Origin: Liolophura sinensis
Taxonomy: Eukaryota; Mollusca; Polyplacophora; Chitonida; Chitonidae
Length of the DNA: 64,000 nucleotides
Assembly: GCF_032854445.1 (NCBI RefSeq)
Contig: NC_088304.1
Span: 15,017,704-15,081,703 of the forward strand
Reading direction: 5' to 3'
The first letter of the stretch is position 1. Each line of letters begins with the position of its first letter. The notes beneath the pieces are model-generated. The model saw only the letters and a program-made list of their open reading frames with translations. It searched no databases and had not been told where the DNA came from. Both the position numbers and the translations under genes were made by a program. Positions 1 through 12,165 of the stretch are shown one piece after another.

Positions 1-560
1 GGAAATTCAGGCTTGGTCGGGAAAATCAAATTTAAACCTAAAATTCCATTTAGCCTGTCATGAGGGAGTAAAAACCTCCACCTGCCGCACGTCCCAAGTA
101 CCCGTACTCATTCCAATTACAATCAACTTCCCTCGCCGGACCGGCAAATGTGAGCTGATGTATTTTGGTTATTTTTCCGTGGCTCGGAGCAACTTTATTT
201 CATGAGCTCCCTGGAGACATTAAGTGTCAGCATTTGTGCCAACACACATTAAAATGAGGTTTTCTCCCAGCAGTGGAGTCGGCTGGGCTGTATACCATTT
301 CCTTGCTCGTCCCATGTTAATTCCCCTAATGCCCCCATCTTAATGTCTAGCCTGGTGAGAATTTGCAGGGCCGCAGGCGCTCCTTAGCGTACGGCTACGT
401 CCCCCTCCAGAACGGCCCTTAGACAGAGAGCTCTATTACTAACAGCACTGCGGGGACCAGCCAAATGTTATGTCAAATTGTCAATAAAAGCCGTCCTGCT
501 CACTGATACAAAATAACGACAGGATATTCTCCACTAAACTACATCTCAGGAGGGAGGTCC
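1..560. promoter_or_regulatory. Candidate intronic regulatory island
   Basis: Richer in GC than its surroundings, free of recognised repeats and runs, with homeodomain-type TTAATT cores and CATTTG/CAAATG E-boxes. It has no exon structure. Regulatory use is inferred only from composition and the host gene. Confidence 0.3.
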
Positions 561-1510
561 CCGCAATGCAAGCCGAAAGCGGAAATTTATGACTCATTTT
601 CTCAGCCAATAAAAAAAAAAAAAAAAAAAAAGATAAGAGAATGGCAGTCTGGAGCTAAACACCTCTACCATGATCCTCCCAATAATACACATTTCTAGCC
701 ATCTTAAAAACACCCATTCAAGATAAAGAGGCAGGAGGCATTAACCTTAAAATCTTCAAAAAAAAAGAGCAAAACCCTAGTTAATCCCAAGACTGACAAA
801 TAAATCATCACCTTCCAAGCATCTTTTGGAACAGCTTGCTTTTCAGAAATTCCTTTTATCTTTTTCCCTCTATGCATATATCGCAGTGAAAAACAACAAC
901 AACAACAACATCAGCAGTAATGAAGTCGAGGAAACAATCAAGCGTGCTAAATTGGCAGATTACCACTGAGGATGCTGGTTTCTTTTTTTTTTTTTTTTCC
1001 TTCTTTTCCCTAGAAAGTCAAATCCACAATCTGGAACAGAACAGGCGGCTTATCGACCATGTCCAATGGGTTTACATTAATCATACTGCAGAAGTAACTC
1101 TGCCTCATAAAAAGCATCACATGTAGGAATATCGTCATGGCGATCATTACCGGCCCATAAATTCTGCAAAAGCTTTCTCCTAAAGAACAGCTTCACCGTT
1201 GTCTCCTTGATTTGGGCCCATTTCATTCCTACCACGCTTCGGCATTATCTTATTAACCGGCTGTATAAACACAGTATCAAACTAGCCAGTTGTCAAGGTA
1301 TTAATTGGTCACGCTACAGATTGCACACAATTCTACCATCATACAGTTGTGCCCGCCATGCGAGTCATGTAAAACTGTAACATCCAGAGCATGCCTTGGA
1401 GGGGCTGTAGGCTATATCTGAGAATAACAAATGCATTGAATGCTCAACATAGTCTACATGTACTGGGTACCACACTGGAGGCACATCCATAGCTGTCTGT
1501 CCACCCCTAT

Positions 1511-1573
1511 ATATATACATACATAGCACTAAGGGCAATTATATACATACATAGCACTAAGGGCAATTATATA
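1511..1573. repeat. Tandem duplication of a 33-bp unit
   Basis: ATATACATACATAGCACTAA followed by GGGCAATTAT occurs twice in a row, identical in the two copies. Confidence 0.9.
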
Positions 1574-2629
1574 CATGCCTTATCCGTAAAAAGACAGATG
1601 GTACTGTTCACATACATGCAACAAATGAAAATCAACCTTGATATGAAATCTAAATATGTAAACATATAAACGCAGCCTGATCTGATCTTAGTATGCCTGA
1701 CACTGACTGACATGCAAAATAAAGATTGAGGCTGCTGCCATCAATGTTCTTTCTTTTTGTTTTTTTTTTTGTTTCCAAAAGACAACAACAACTTGACTTT
1801 AAGCTCACGATTTTCAGGTAATGAATATCTGTCATCTTTTAGACGCTATGCCAATAATTGCCAACTTCAATTTTCCACAGATTGACAAGCTCAAATACTG
1901 CCTTTTATTAACAGTGGAACAAAAAAAACACATCCTATCCCAGTTGAAGCTTCACAACAGATTTAAAACCAATTGCCAGCTAAAGTAGGCAATAAGCACA
2001 AAAAACCTGGAGCAGCAAAATTGTAGTTTAGAGCTGTGTCTTGAAAGAGTAGACTATGCACTTTCGAGAAAGAACACGAAACCGCTTTTTCACCCTAAAA
2101 TTGCCAAGGACAAGAAAGCACCAGCCACTGGTTTAACACAATCTTTTTTCTTTTGACAGCGGTTGATTTTTCAGAACCATTTGCGGCGAAAAGAAATGAA
2201 GATAAGAGAAAATTTCCTGAACAATCTCTGGATAAATCGATACTGACACTCAAAGCCAAAAAAAACTCACACACATATCTTACTCAAAGAGTCTTTGTCT
2301 TCAGCCAAAAATCTTAAATGCATGAAACAATCAAACTCTACAAATCATGGATTTTCAATCAACCACAAACCCTTCAAATCCTAATAAACTTCAGGGCAAT
2401 GTTTTTCCTGACTTCAGCAAGTTCCGTTTGCCTCTCAAATCATGTGCCTACGCAATCCAGGTATGGGACCAGTTCACAAGAAGAGATGGGACACTACAAT
2501 CCATTTGTCACCTTCTTAAGGCACCCTTTAAGAATTCCACCCAAAAATGACACTTAACAAAGATTTACTCAAAACAGTTCCTATAAATAATGAATTTACA
2601 CAGAGGTGGAGGAACATTGTGTATTTCCC

Positions 2630-2712
2630 ATCTACTCCGAAGCCGGGATTGACCTTCGATCTCTTTTGTCTTAACGACTGAACAACAACCATCTTACCCA
2701 CTTTGCCATGAC
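2630..2712 (-). mobile_element. Possible tRNA-like SINE head remnant
   Basis: In reverse complement this reads TGGCAAAGTGGGTAAGATGG, then about 35 bp later GGTCAATCCCGGCTTCGG. That spacing and sequence loosely fit an A box and a B box. No body or tail was recognised, so it could be chance. Confidence 0.3.
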
Positions 2713-4729
2713 CTGTATGTCCAATTCCCATCCTCTAAACCTATTAGCTGTACTGTGTATATGCACACATCAATCTATAATTCCGTTTTAGGCAATAAAA
2801 TAAATTATAGGAATATTCATATCCAGTTCCTACTGTTTCAAAATAATGTTTCAGCAGCAGATTTCTGCCACGTCCTTTGTCTGATACCTAGCCTTTGGAA
2901 GATGGTTTCCTAGAACCTCTTGCTGGTTTCCTCCACTCAAAATCCTGGCAGTTGTCCCCAAAGTACATGTATATAAGCTGTTTTTTTTTTTTTAGAAAAG
3001 CATTCGAGCTTGACCAAAGCCAAAAAATATATAAATAAATATAACTGCAAACGTCTGATCCAAATTTTGAATATTGAGGAATATTGATACAATGTTATAT
3101 TTGACATCTCCAGGGTTAGTACTAATTTCGCTCAGTTCATGTATGTACATGTATATGAAGAGACAAACTGCTTACAGCCACTGATTAATTTGAAATCTGT
3201 GACTGCTCAGTAACGCCCATGATCTGCTACTCAGCAAACAAAATAAGTGTATGTGTACCATCTGAACAAATTCCAAACAGGTACCTCCCAGGTAAGCATT
3301 TATACACGTCCCTTACACTTCTTACCACGCATAAATTTTTTAAATTAATTTTAGTGTAGAGAATTCTAGATCAACAGAATCTTATGATCACACCATAGTG
3401 TCAGCTCATGAAACAAGCCCACAACACTGTTAGCCTTCCACTCCCATCATACATTCGAAAGACGAAATCTTTTATTCTTCGCCCTTCAAAACACTGAATG
3501 CTTTATTCTTTGCCCTTCACACTCACTGAAAGGTTTGCAGGCTGTATTACAAATTAGGGCAGCTCTATTTTAATGTAGAAGCAGATCTGTTCATTTCAAT
3601 GATTTTTTTTGCAATAGCTCGAGTTATTTCATGCCCATGGTGCGACATGAAGTCAAAATGGATTCCAGTCTTCAGAAGCAGTTTTTAGCTTGTAAAATCC
3701 GTGTAAATACAGCTAATTATACAACTCATAAATCACTTTTACACTGCATAGCTTTGTACCAAAATACGAATAAAGAGCCCATTTTATCACCTTCCTACAG
3801 AGCAATGTCAATGAATTACATCTAGGTCAATGCATTCTACTAACCGCTTTATAACCGGATTACCAATTCAGGTACTAAACAGTCACTACAGGCTTTGGCA
3901 GCTTGCTCAGACTATGTGCATACATAACTCAGTGTTGAACAACAAACAGCCTCAATCACACACAGGTATTCTCCAGTTCCTCTGGACAGTTGTACACATA
4001 CATGTACAACATACTTCGTCTTTCTGCAGGCTTACACAGGAGACACTGGAAGCTTTGATATCATGGCTACTGCAGTATAAAATCCACATTAGCGACCAAA
4101 AGGCTGAGGTATCACTTTTTGGCTCACCTGTCACCTATGTACACACGCTTGCGGCCTCACACTCGCTCACCCTCCACCAGTCACGGATGAGCGCCCAGGG
4201 GGGTCACTTTATGTGATCTCCCCAGGGTGATATTGACCCACTTGTTCCCAGGTCTCCCACATTTGTCCGCCAAACAACAGAGAAAACACAGCCCACAAAC
4301 TGATTGGCACAATGATAAAGGTGGTGACAAAAGGTACCTGCTGGACTCCTAATAGTCAGGGCAATGGTTTAAGAGCTTTGCCCACACAGGGTGCACAAAG
4401 AGGTGTGTAACATGGTGTGATTTGTGGCTCGGGTCCAGCTATGACTCCTCTGTCAGGCAAGGTTAAGCCTCCTCCTGTCTGCGCCCTGGGACCCTCTAGG
4501 CCCAGTACAGTAATAGCGGGTTGGGCCGCTTAGCCTTGACTGTCTGTGGGACTGGTTGAGTCACAGACCTAGCTCACTCAATGCTACAGATACACATCTC
4601 AATACAAAAACCCTTCAGCTTATACAACTGGCAAAAATGTCTCGTATCCACACCACCATAAACGGGTCGGACAAGACAAAACAGCCACACGTACCCACGC
4701 TCACTGACAAACATTTCAATTGTACTCAC

Positions 4730-4759
4730 CCGATCATCTTCGCTCCGCTCGCTGTCACA
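4730..4759 (-). CDS. AUTS2: AUTS2-family 30-nt microexon (CDSERSEDDR)
   Basis: Second thirty-nucleotide exon, ten codons CDSERSEDDR, phase 0 at both ends, with acceptor TTTTGTTTCGTTGCAG and donor CGG|GTGAGT. Placed after the previous exon it gives GYL-CDSERSEDDR, against GYF-CDSDSDQEEK in human AUTS2 as I recall it: the same C-D-S followed by an acidic run, a casein-kinase-2-like Ser/acidic patch. The match across an intron boundary is the best evidence for the gene identity. In human these residues and the preceding Ser-rich ones sit, to my knowledge, in one exon; here an intron of 6.1 kb separates them. The next coding exon should lie beyond the left end of the window; I found no convincing one between 1 and 4729. 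Confidence 0.82.
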
Positions 4760-5865
4760 CTGCAACGAAACAAAACAACGCTCATGAATATTGGAGTTGG
4801 AGAAGGAGGTAATGGCTGCGCCGTGCTAAGGACAACTAGCATTGTGGGATAGCCTGTGATCCGCTCCTCAGGGCGATGTTGATCGAGGACCAATCACTAC
4901 GAGGTGTGAACTCATCCATCTTTCCTCCCCTATAATAGCATGTTAGACCAGCAGCCCGAGGCAGGTCAACCGCATTAGCCAGCATTATAAGCACGAAGCC
5001 CCTCAGTGTGTCTGGCGCAATCATTTGCCATTAACATTCAACTTCACAAACACACGCTGGAGATCTCTATTCAGAATCGGAACTTCAGCTTCCTTCTAAA
5101 ACAAGCCCCTGGTGTCTAGTACATTGCTCTTGAAGCCTGATTGTTCAGTATTGACAAATAACGAGGTCTTAGTAGCGACTAGATCTAGGTAAGGACAATT
5201 GACTGTCTTGACAGAACTGAACAGTCAAAGGCATCTCCTTTTGCCTTAACTCACTGAGTAAACGTTTTGTCTGTAGTCATAAGCTTAAGAACTATAAACT
5301 TGTGCCTGAAGCCTTGCCATGGCACGATCCTCTTCCCTGGATCTGGAGTGGTCAGTACACATGACTACAGCCCCAAAGACTTGACGTACAGACTGGACAG
5401 CCAGTATTGGTCATTGATCTCTGATAGCCACGCGGGATAAACCTACACTGATCTACATGTAGCCGGCAATTCAATTTGGGTCAGCGAGGATAAACGTCTC
5501 TGTCTTTCTCCTGGCTATTCATCATCCCCAAAGGTATTCCCTGTCAGTATCCTGTGCTAAAGGCACAGGAGATCCCCGGTCTACAATTCCCGAGGCCCCA
5601 GGAGCTGCCAGGGAATTTATTAGCCTGTACTCATCAAAAGAAGTTCAAATATCAGGCTTACAAACTAGAGAAGAAATTAATACTTTTATTTTTAGCACTT
5701 TTCTCTTTCTCCGAACCCTGTCATATAAATTTTGTGTAATTTGATTCTGCAAGAATGGGATAACACCTTGCTCTTTTTTTCTTTTTTCTCTAGGAAAGTG
5801 AAACAGTTGAACACTCCTCTTTCACCGCCCTGAAAAAAATACAAGCAGCCTGAATGCATAATGTC

Positions 5866-6868
5866 CCATTCCTAAATACACCTGTTTACACCTGCCTCCC
5901 TTTCCCATGCTGTGTGAGAACCATTCCTAAATACACCCGTTTACACCCGCCTCCCTCTCAATAACTCTCCAATGCTGTGAGAGAATCATTCCTAAATACA
6001 CCCGTTTACACCCTCCTCCATCTCAATAACCCTCCCATGCCGTGTGTGAATCATTCCTAAATACACCCGTTTACACCCTCCTCCATCTCAATAACCCTCC
6101 CATGGGGTGTGAATTATTCTTAAATACACCTGTTTACACCCGCCTCAAATCAATAACTCTCCCATGCTGTGGGAGAATCATTCTTAAATACATCTCTTTA
6201 CACCCGCCTCCCTTTCAATGACTCTCCCATGCTGTGTGAGAATCATTCTAAAATACACCCATTTACACCTGCCTCCCTTTCAATAACCCTCCCATGGGGT
6301 GTGAATTATTTCTTAAATATACCCATTTACACCCTCCCTCTCAATAACCTTCGCATGGGGTGTGTATCATTTATAAATACGCCCTCCCTTTCAATAACCC
6401 TCCCAGGCTGTGTGTGAATCATTCTTAAATACACCTGTTTACACCCGCCTCCTTTTCGATAACTCTCCCATGCTGTGTGAGAATCATTCTTGAACACACC
6501 TGTTTACACCTGCCTCCCTTTCAATAACCCTCCCATGGGGTGTGAATCGTTCTTAAATTCACCCGTTTACTCTCTCCCTCTCAACAACCGTCCCATGGGG
6601 TGTGAATCATTCATAAATACGCCCGTCAGCACCTACCCTTTCTCTCATGATTCCATGCTGTGTGCGAATCATTCCTAATTATACATGTCTACACCCCTTC
6701 AATAACTATCCCGTGCTGTGTGTGAATCATTTCATAAATATACCCATCAGCACCCTCCCTCTCTTCCACAATTCCATACTATGTGTGTGAATCCTTTCCA
6801 AATCGGTAACCCCTCCATGCTGTAAGTGAATCATTCCTAAATACACCCGTCTACACCCTCCTCTCTAA
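5866..6868. repeat. Minisatellite, about 16 copies of a ~62-bp unit
   Basis: The unit carries TCATTCCTAAATACACCCGT, TTACACCCGCCTCCCTTTCA and ATAACCCTCCCATGCTGTGTG. Copies differ by scattered substitutions and deletions, with CCCATGGGGTGTGAAT and CCCATGCTGTGTGTGAAT as alternating variants. Two open frames with repeated peptide motifs (6169-6417, 6490-6678) are translations of the array. Confidence 0.93.
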
Positions 6869-7999
6869 CCCTCCACAGTTGCGTGCTCACATGACGTGCA
6901 AAGAGGCATTCACAACCTCAAATGAAATATGATCAAGCTATCAATGTCACAACATCAGGCAATTAAAGGCCTACAGAGACATCTATAATTCATGGGGTTC
7001 TGCAAAGGAAAAACTGGCTGCTACAATATCTGCACAGATTGCAAATCAGTGGAAGGGACGCCCAGCACTGCTGGAGCCACACCAGGGTCTGTCATTGGCT
7101 GAATGACCTCCCCTCAGTCATTGGATCCCTCAATAGACAGTTACCGGCCAATTACAGTAACCTTATAACCGATGACAGCTGACCACTGCTCATGTCTTCC
7201 TATGTCTTCAAACCACAACAGCCACTGCTCTGCACGACATCTGATTGGCTATAATGCTGACGGACAGATCCAACCATGTTTCATCATCAAATCCAATCCC
7301 AGCTGTCCATCATAATCAGTTTACAGTTTTAAGTAACAGAACACTAAATACCGCTTAATCATCCCCTGCAGCAAAAACCTGTATAACTACTCCCTAGACT
7401 TTCTCTTTTTCTTTCTTCGTTTTTATTCAAATACAGTATATAAATAAAGAAATGCCCTCTTAACATTATAAAGGACTGTGTTCAGTCAGGAGATTTAAAC
7501 CTACACTATTTCACTTGTATCACAGCAATCAGTTATACTTGTGGAGAAAATAAAGCAACACCTTCGCAAACACTGCATTCCTAGGCATTAAATTTTTGCA
7601 CAATGCTTGGAAGCAAGATATGCATGAAAATTCATCATTTCACACAACAAAACTGTAGTAATATCATCTTGAACTTAAAATCCACAGAGTGTAACATAAA
7701 AGCATGTAAAAAGAAAGAAAAACATAAAAAATAAAAAAAAAAAAACACACACACATATAAAAAAGTTGTTCAAATATCTATGAACCAATAGGCCAGAATG
7801 GGCCAAAGATGTTTTCAATGGGCAGTTCTGTGAGAAACTGGCTGGGTATCTGATAACATGTTATTAAAGCTGTGATCCCAATCAATGTGCACCCTAGGGT
7901 GACTTTATCAGCGACTTTGGGCAAACTTGGATTGCTGCCAGACCACTTTTCCACACGGACCCCACAGGGAAATGTGTTAAGGGCGTATCATCCACACTA

Positions 8000-8565
8000 G
8001 GAACAAGTGGTTTAACGATTGATGGTCGCCGTCCATCTAAGGTAGGCTTTGATTGGTTTGAGCCGCCTTTAAGGTGTCATCCTGCCAGCATTAAAGCCAT
8101 CCAGGGTACGAGACAAGTGCTCACGCAGACGGCGCATATCTGGACGATAACTCTGGTGGGGGTAGGATGATTAGCTAATCGTTGGTGGATGGCAGGCCCC
8201 GCAACACCCATAACTCTGCTCCCAGATACAAAGGAAGCAAACAGGAGTTAAGTGGTGATGTTCAGAGGGAAAGCGCTCAAGGATAATCAACTATGAATTT
8301 TAATTTCCTTTCTGGAGAAAAGCATCATTATGGGAGACTGAGCAGAGGGGAAGATCTGAGGGGGATCGCTTCTGGCCGGTTCTCCGCGCAAAATAAACAC
8401 GGACGGCCATTATCTCCTTCCTGCCAATTACTTTCTGATGGCCAACCCCCAGGTGACGAACTGCTTTTAATCTCTCTACAGCCACTCGGGCAGAAATATC
8501 AATAGTTTCTCCCAGCCAAATCCGCGACGCTGAATTAAACAGAATTGGCGAGCGAAGAAGGCACA
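8000..8565. promoter_or_regulatory. Candidate intronic regulatory island
   Basis: A block of low-repeat, complex sequence between A-rich stretches (7730-7760 and 8560-8600). Both strands are open for 70-88 codons, but neither frame resembles a known protein and splice sites are lacking. TAAT-type cores (TTTTAATT, CAATTA) are present. Confidence 0.35.
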
Positions 8566-8869
8566 AAAAAAGAAAAAAAAAACAGAGAAAGAAAAAAAAA
8601 CTTGGGATGATAATTCCTCAATGGACTTGCTTCACTTCACAAAAGAATCGCATTCCAAACATTTGGTGTCAACAATGGAACAATGAGTCGAGTCCAGAGA
8701 AAACATATTTCCTCGTGTTGGGATTATGTTTTACGGCAGCACCATTGACTTTAAACGTGAGAGTGTTGGCAATGAGGTCAATACTAGCATGTGGCAGGAA
8801 AACAAGTCAAACATTGTCAACTGCCGACATTAACAACTGTCAAATACATTAGCCACGGCGTATTGTTTT

Positions 8870-9250
8870 CATTGCAGGGGACCCTTTCACAAAGATCACA
8901 ATCAACCATGCAATACACAACACAAATTCGCTACACAGCATTATATATGCATTTTACACATTGCACACGGTTTAGCCTCCCTCCGCCATGTTTTCTTCTG
9001 GCCGGGATGGTTGCCATGGAGACCTTCAGGACAAGCAGTTTAAGCCTAGGCATGGAATTGCATGCTGAAATCGGGGAAATACAAAATCCTGTCTTCTAGG
9101 ACCATTTCCTACAGGATGCCAGGCATTTCCTTTGCTGTGGTTCAGCGAGATCGGCTCAAAGACGTCAGACTTGGGGAAAGCTAAAGTCAACAGGCTTGTG
9201 CGTGCTCGCTCAACCATTTTTTTCCCAAATTCTAATGAGCAATGATGCTT
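8870..9250. promoter_or_regulatory. Candidate intronic regulatory island with RFX-like site
   Basis: Complex sequence containing GTTGCCATGGAGAC at 9010-9023, one base from the RFX X-box consensus, and GACGTCA near 9162, an ATF/CREB-type site. No coding features. Confidence 0.35.
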
Positions 9251-9782
9251 TGATGAATACTGAAAGCCCAGATTATTTATTCCATCCTGTGATTCGTATT
9301 TCTGAGATGAGAAAAAAAAAATCTTCCTCATCTTGGCCACAAATTGAACAAGGAAAACTGAACCCTGCTTGAAAAAGTGGTGAATATGAATTAAGAGAAA
9401 AACACATTGTTTTATCAATAACCTGCTGCAAGGCTCTTGATTACAACTTCTTTTGTGTCAAGAAGACATCCGATTTTTTCTAATATCTCATTTAATTTTT
9501 CCTTTCATGCAAATTTGAAAGACATCAAAGATGTAAGGAAATGTCAAAAGATTAAGTTACAGTGTGAGAGCTTTAGCTCTCAGGACATAACCATTTACAG
9601 CTCATTATATGTATGTACTTTGAAACATTTAGTTTCATTCATCGATTCTCTATAAATCTGGAAATTCTAACAAAAAACATTAGGAATGACAATGATAGTT
9701 ATAAAGTCTCCAACATTCTACAATTAGTGGCATTACTTTATGGTTTTGTTTGTTTATTTGTTATTTTTGTTACATTTACCTA

Positions 9783-10036
9783 GGGGCCTCCGTGGCTCAG
9801 TCGGTTAGCACGCTAGCACAGCGTAATGACCCAGGAATCTCTCACCAATGCGGTCGCTGTGAGTTCAAGTCCACCTAATGCTGGCTTCCTCTCCGGCCAT
9901 ACCTGGGAAGGTCAGTCAGCAACCTGTGGATGGTCGTGGGTTATCCCCGGGCCCTGCCATAATGCTGGTCGCCGTCGTATAAGTGAAATATTCTTGAGTA
10001 CGGCGTAAAACACCAATCAAATAAATAAATAAATGA
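9783..10036 (+). mobile_element. SINE-A, full length, sense
   Basis: Reference copy of the commonest element here. Its head is tRNA-like, with A-box-like TGGCTCAGTCGG and B-box-like GAGTTCAAGTCC. The body contains CCATAATGCTGG and GTGAAATATTCTTGAGTACG, then GGCGTAAAACACCAATCAAA and an (AAAT)n tail. A perfect 11-bp target-site duplication, ACATTTACCTA, flanks it (9772-9782 and 10037-10047). Such SINEs are transcribed by Pol III and mobilised in trans by a LINE. The head resembles a tRNA gene but is not one. Confidence 0.93.
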
Positions 10037-10859
10037 ACATTTACCTACATTAATTACAATGCATTTCAGCCCGAAGTAGATCAGAAAAGACATATAGATT
10101 TCATCCTTCGCACAGCGATGAGTAGTTTATTCCAATTTTTACGGCACATTGTTTACAACAAGAAGTATGATGTTGTATCTTTACAGTCCAGTCGTTTTGG
10201 TTGGGTAATGGTATGCAGAATGTGTAACCAAATACGTTTCAAATCTAAGCAAAATTGCTTTCGGATTACAAGAAAAAAACCTGGGTGCTACACTGACAAG
10301 ATTATGAGCTCTTCCAGGTCAGCAATCTTTAGCTGATGAAACATCTTTTTGTTTCTTTTTTTTTTTTCATTTGGAACTTAAAAAGTACTTTTTCTTCTGG
10401 ATGATACAAATAAATTCACAATTATTCGTGAAGGCAAAAACGTACAATGAAGTTTTCCATTGGACAAATCACTACTCTATGTTATAATCATATTGACAAA
10501 CGGGTGCTTGTAAAACATAAAGATCTCATAACGGACTCGTGGTTACCAAGCAACAACAGCTGCCACTGCTAGAAACTAGAGCTCCTCAAAAATTCCCTCA
10601 AAGGTTGTCGAGAGCTTAATCAATCAGATTCAAGGGTTGTTCAAAGATAATTTCACGAGTTTAAAGCCGCGAGTGTAAAAAAATCCAAGCGGCTGGGAGT
10701 TATCCGGTAGACCCAAATTATGACGGCTTCTAGTACAACAACGTGGATCAATGGCCCTCGAAAAGGTAGAGGGGACAAGAGTCAGGCTAAAAAGGGGGAG
10801 GTAATTTGGACGTGGCGATCGGTAAACAACTCGAGGAGAGAATGGAGAGTAAAACTTAC

Positions 10860-10889
10860 CAGGTATCCAATGCTGGAGTGGGTACTGCC
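10860..10889 (-). CDS. AUTS2: AUTS2-family 30-nt microexon (GSTHSSIGYL)
   Basis: Thirty-nucleotide exon of exactly ten codons, GSTHSSIGYL, phase 0 on both sides. The acceptor is a T-rich tract (TATTTTTTCTGTGTTTACAG) and the donor is CTG|GTAAGT. Joined to the preceding exon it gives RLSD-GSTHSSIGYL, which parallels human RLSD-SSAPSSLGTGY. Skipping it would keep the reading frame. At 30 nt it is too short for ordinary exon definition and fits the microexon class, often used in neurons; a TGC lies about 30 nt upstream of the acceptor, a motif associated with SRRM3/4-dependent microexons. That regulatory link is inference. The exon is too short for gene finders and rests on splice sites, phase and family match. 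Confidence 0.8.
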
Positions 10890-12165
10890 CTGTAAACACA
10901 GAAAAAATACACAGATGTCAGCACGAACATTGATCCACAGTGACGGGCAGGAGTGTGGAGGCAGAGAGGAAAGGACATGAGGGGTACCAAAGAATAGTCA
11001 AGAAGATCAATGATTTCCTCTTCAGTCACATCATATAAACTTAGTCCTTCCAATAATGCCCGGAAAATAATACCCTTCTGCATGGCTTATGTTAGCTGAT
11101 GAATCTACAAACCCTTCAGAAGTCTGAAGAATGAGAAAGCACTTAGTTGCATGGAATCCCGAGGGCAAGTGTTAAGTTACATGTAGAGATAAAAGGGAAT
11201 TAAGCCGTTGTTGGCTGAACGCAGTGACTGGTAAGCCTTCGATACCCAACTACCGACACTGAGCACGTATGTATACTTACATGTGTACAGTAAAACCCCC
11301 ACAATTTCATGAAATCAACCACAAATGAATCCTTTGTGAGCGAACTCTCGCACACACTGGTAACTAGCTGGTGAAAAATCATGTGAATATGCATGTGATT
11401 TATTGTAAATCCCATAATTTTTTCACTAAAGAGCATAGATCTACATTATAGTACATGTGGTTGAATTAAATGGTCGCAGAAAAATTCACTGAAATCACGA
11501 TTTTTGGGCAAATTTGACAAATTTATTTATTTATTAGATTGGTGTTTTATGCCGTACTCAAGAATATTTCACTTATACAACAGCGCCCAGCATTATGGTG
11601 GGTGGAAAACGGGCAGAGCCCGGGGGGAAACCCACGACCATCCGCAGGTTGCTGAGGAAGCCAGCATGAGCTGGACTTGAACTCACAGCGACCGCATTGG
11701 TGAGAGACTCATGGGTCATTACGCTGCGCTAGCACGCTAACCGACTGAGCCACGGAGGCCCCCAAATGTGACAAATACATAAGGCTTTAAACTTGTTTAA
11801 ACATCTTGTTTTCATTTAAAGGGGGCCGGTGGGGGAAGGCCATGAGTTCTGCCCTGTTGTAGGAGGACATAACATAATCCAGACTACGCCGTATTGGAAA
11901 TCGTTAGCAAGAGCAGTGGGCATGTGTGTACAAGACGTGTACTTATGAGAATTCATGAGCACAAGAGCTTCACAACTTCTCCACTTAATTGTTGGGTCGA
12001 ATCTTTGGGCCTCTTTAACAGCCTCTTCATCAGCCCAAGCGAGGTAACCAGTAACTTCAAGGTTAACCAAGTTGCCTGGGCCCAGGTTAAGTGTCGAGTT
12101 AGCAAACTTCACACCATTTCCATCACATGAAGAGGATAACTGGACATAAAATATTGGTTACTTAC
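10890..12165 (-). other. Intron, 1.28 kb, between the RLSD exon and the GSTHSSIGYL exon
   Basis: The donor GTAAGTAACC is at 12165 and the acceptor TTTACAG at 10890. This is by far the shortest intron in the window. About a fifth of it is a full-length antisense SINE-A copy (11523-11762). Nothing else is recognisable in it. Confidence 0.78.
11523..11762 (-). mobile_element. SINE-A, full length, antisense
   Basis: The (TTTA)n tail is at the left, followed by the body (GCCGTACTCAAGAATATTTC) and, at the right end, the tRNA-like head in reverse complement (CTGAGCCACGGAGGCCCC). It is flanked by a 14-bp target-site duplication with one mismatch, CAAATTTGACAAAT at 11509-11522 and CAAATGTGACAAAT at 11763-11776. 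In the gene's orientation it is a sense copy within the 1.28-kb intron. Confidence 0.93.

Larger units (their letters stand above)
1..4729 (-). other. Intron (partial) downstream of the CDSERSEDDR exon
   Basis: No exon with paired splice sites was found here. It contains a less AT-rich island at 1-560, poly-A and A/T-rich runs (610-631, 981-998, 2981-2993), a tandem 33-bp duplication at 1511-1573, a possible tRNA-like SINE remnant at 2630-2712, and otherwise unremarkable AT-rich sequence. The small open frames in the region lack splice context or recognisable content. Confidence 0.6.
4760..10859 (-). other. Intron, 6.1 kb, between the two 30-nt exons
   Basis: It runs from the GTAAGT donor at 10859 to the TTGCAG acceptor at 4760. 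It contains the 5.87-6.87 kb minisatellite, two low-repeat islands at about 8.0-8.57 and 8.87-9.25 kb, and a full-length SINE-A at 9783-10036. The remaining sequence (4760-5860, 6870-8000, 9260-9780, 10040-10855) shows nothing I can name apart from short A- and T-runs. Confidence 0.75.

Noticed and set aside
4120-4135. GTGACAG|GTGAGC on the minus strand as exon end or recursive site
   Set aside because: No pyrimidine tract precedes it and no acceptor pairs with an open frame in phase 0.
5866-6868. CRISPR-like array
   Set aside because: Units are contiguous diverged tandem repeats with no unique spacers, in eukaryotic DNA.
9026-9418. 130-codon minus-strand frame
   Set aside because: Composition looks like translated intron (runs of F and K), with no splice sites and no family resemblance.
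9783-9860. tRNA gene at the start of the SINE at 9783
   Set aside because: A- and B-box-like sequences are present, but they continue into a SINE body with tail and target duplication, and the same head recurs in other copies. There is no foldable tRNA with a normal anticodon arm that I can see.
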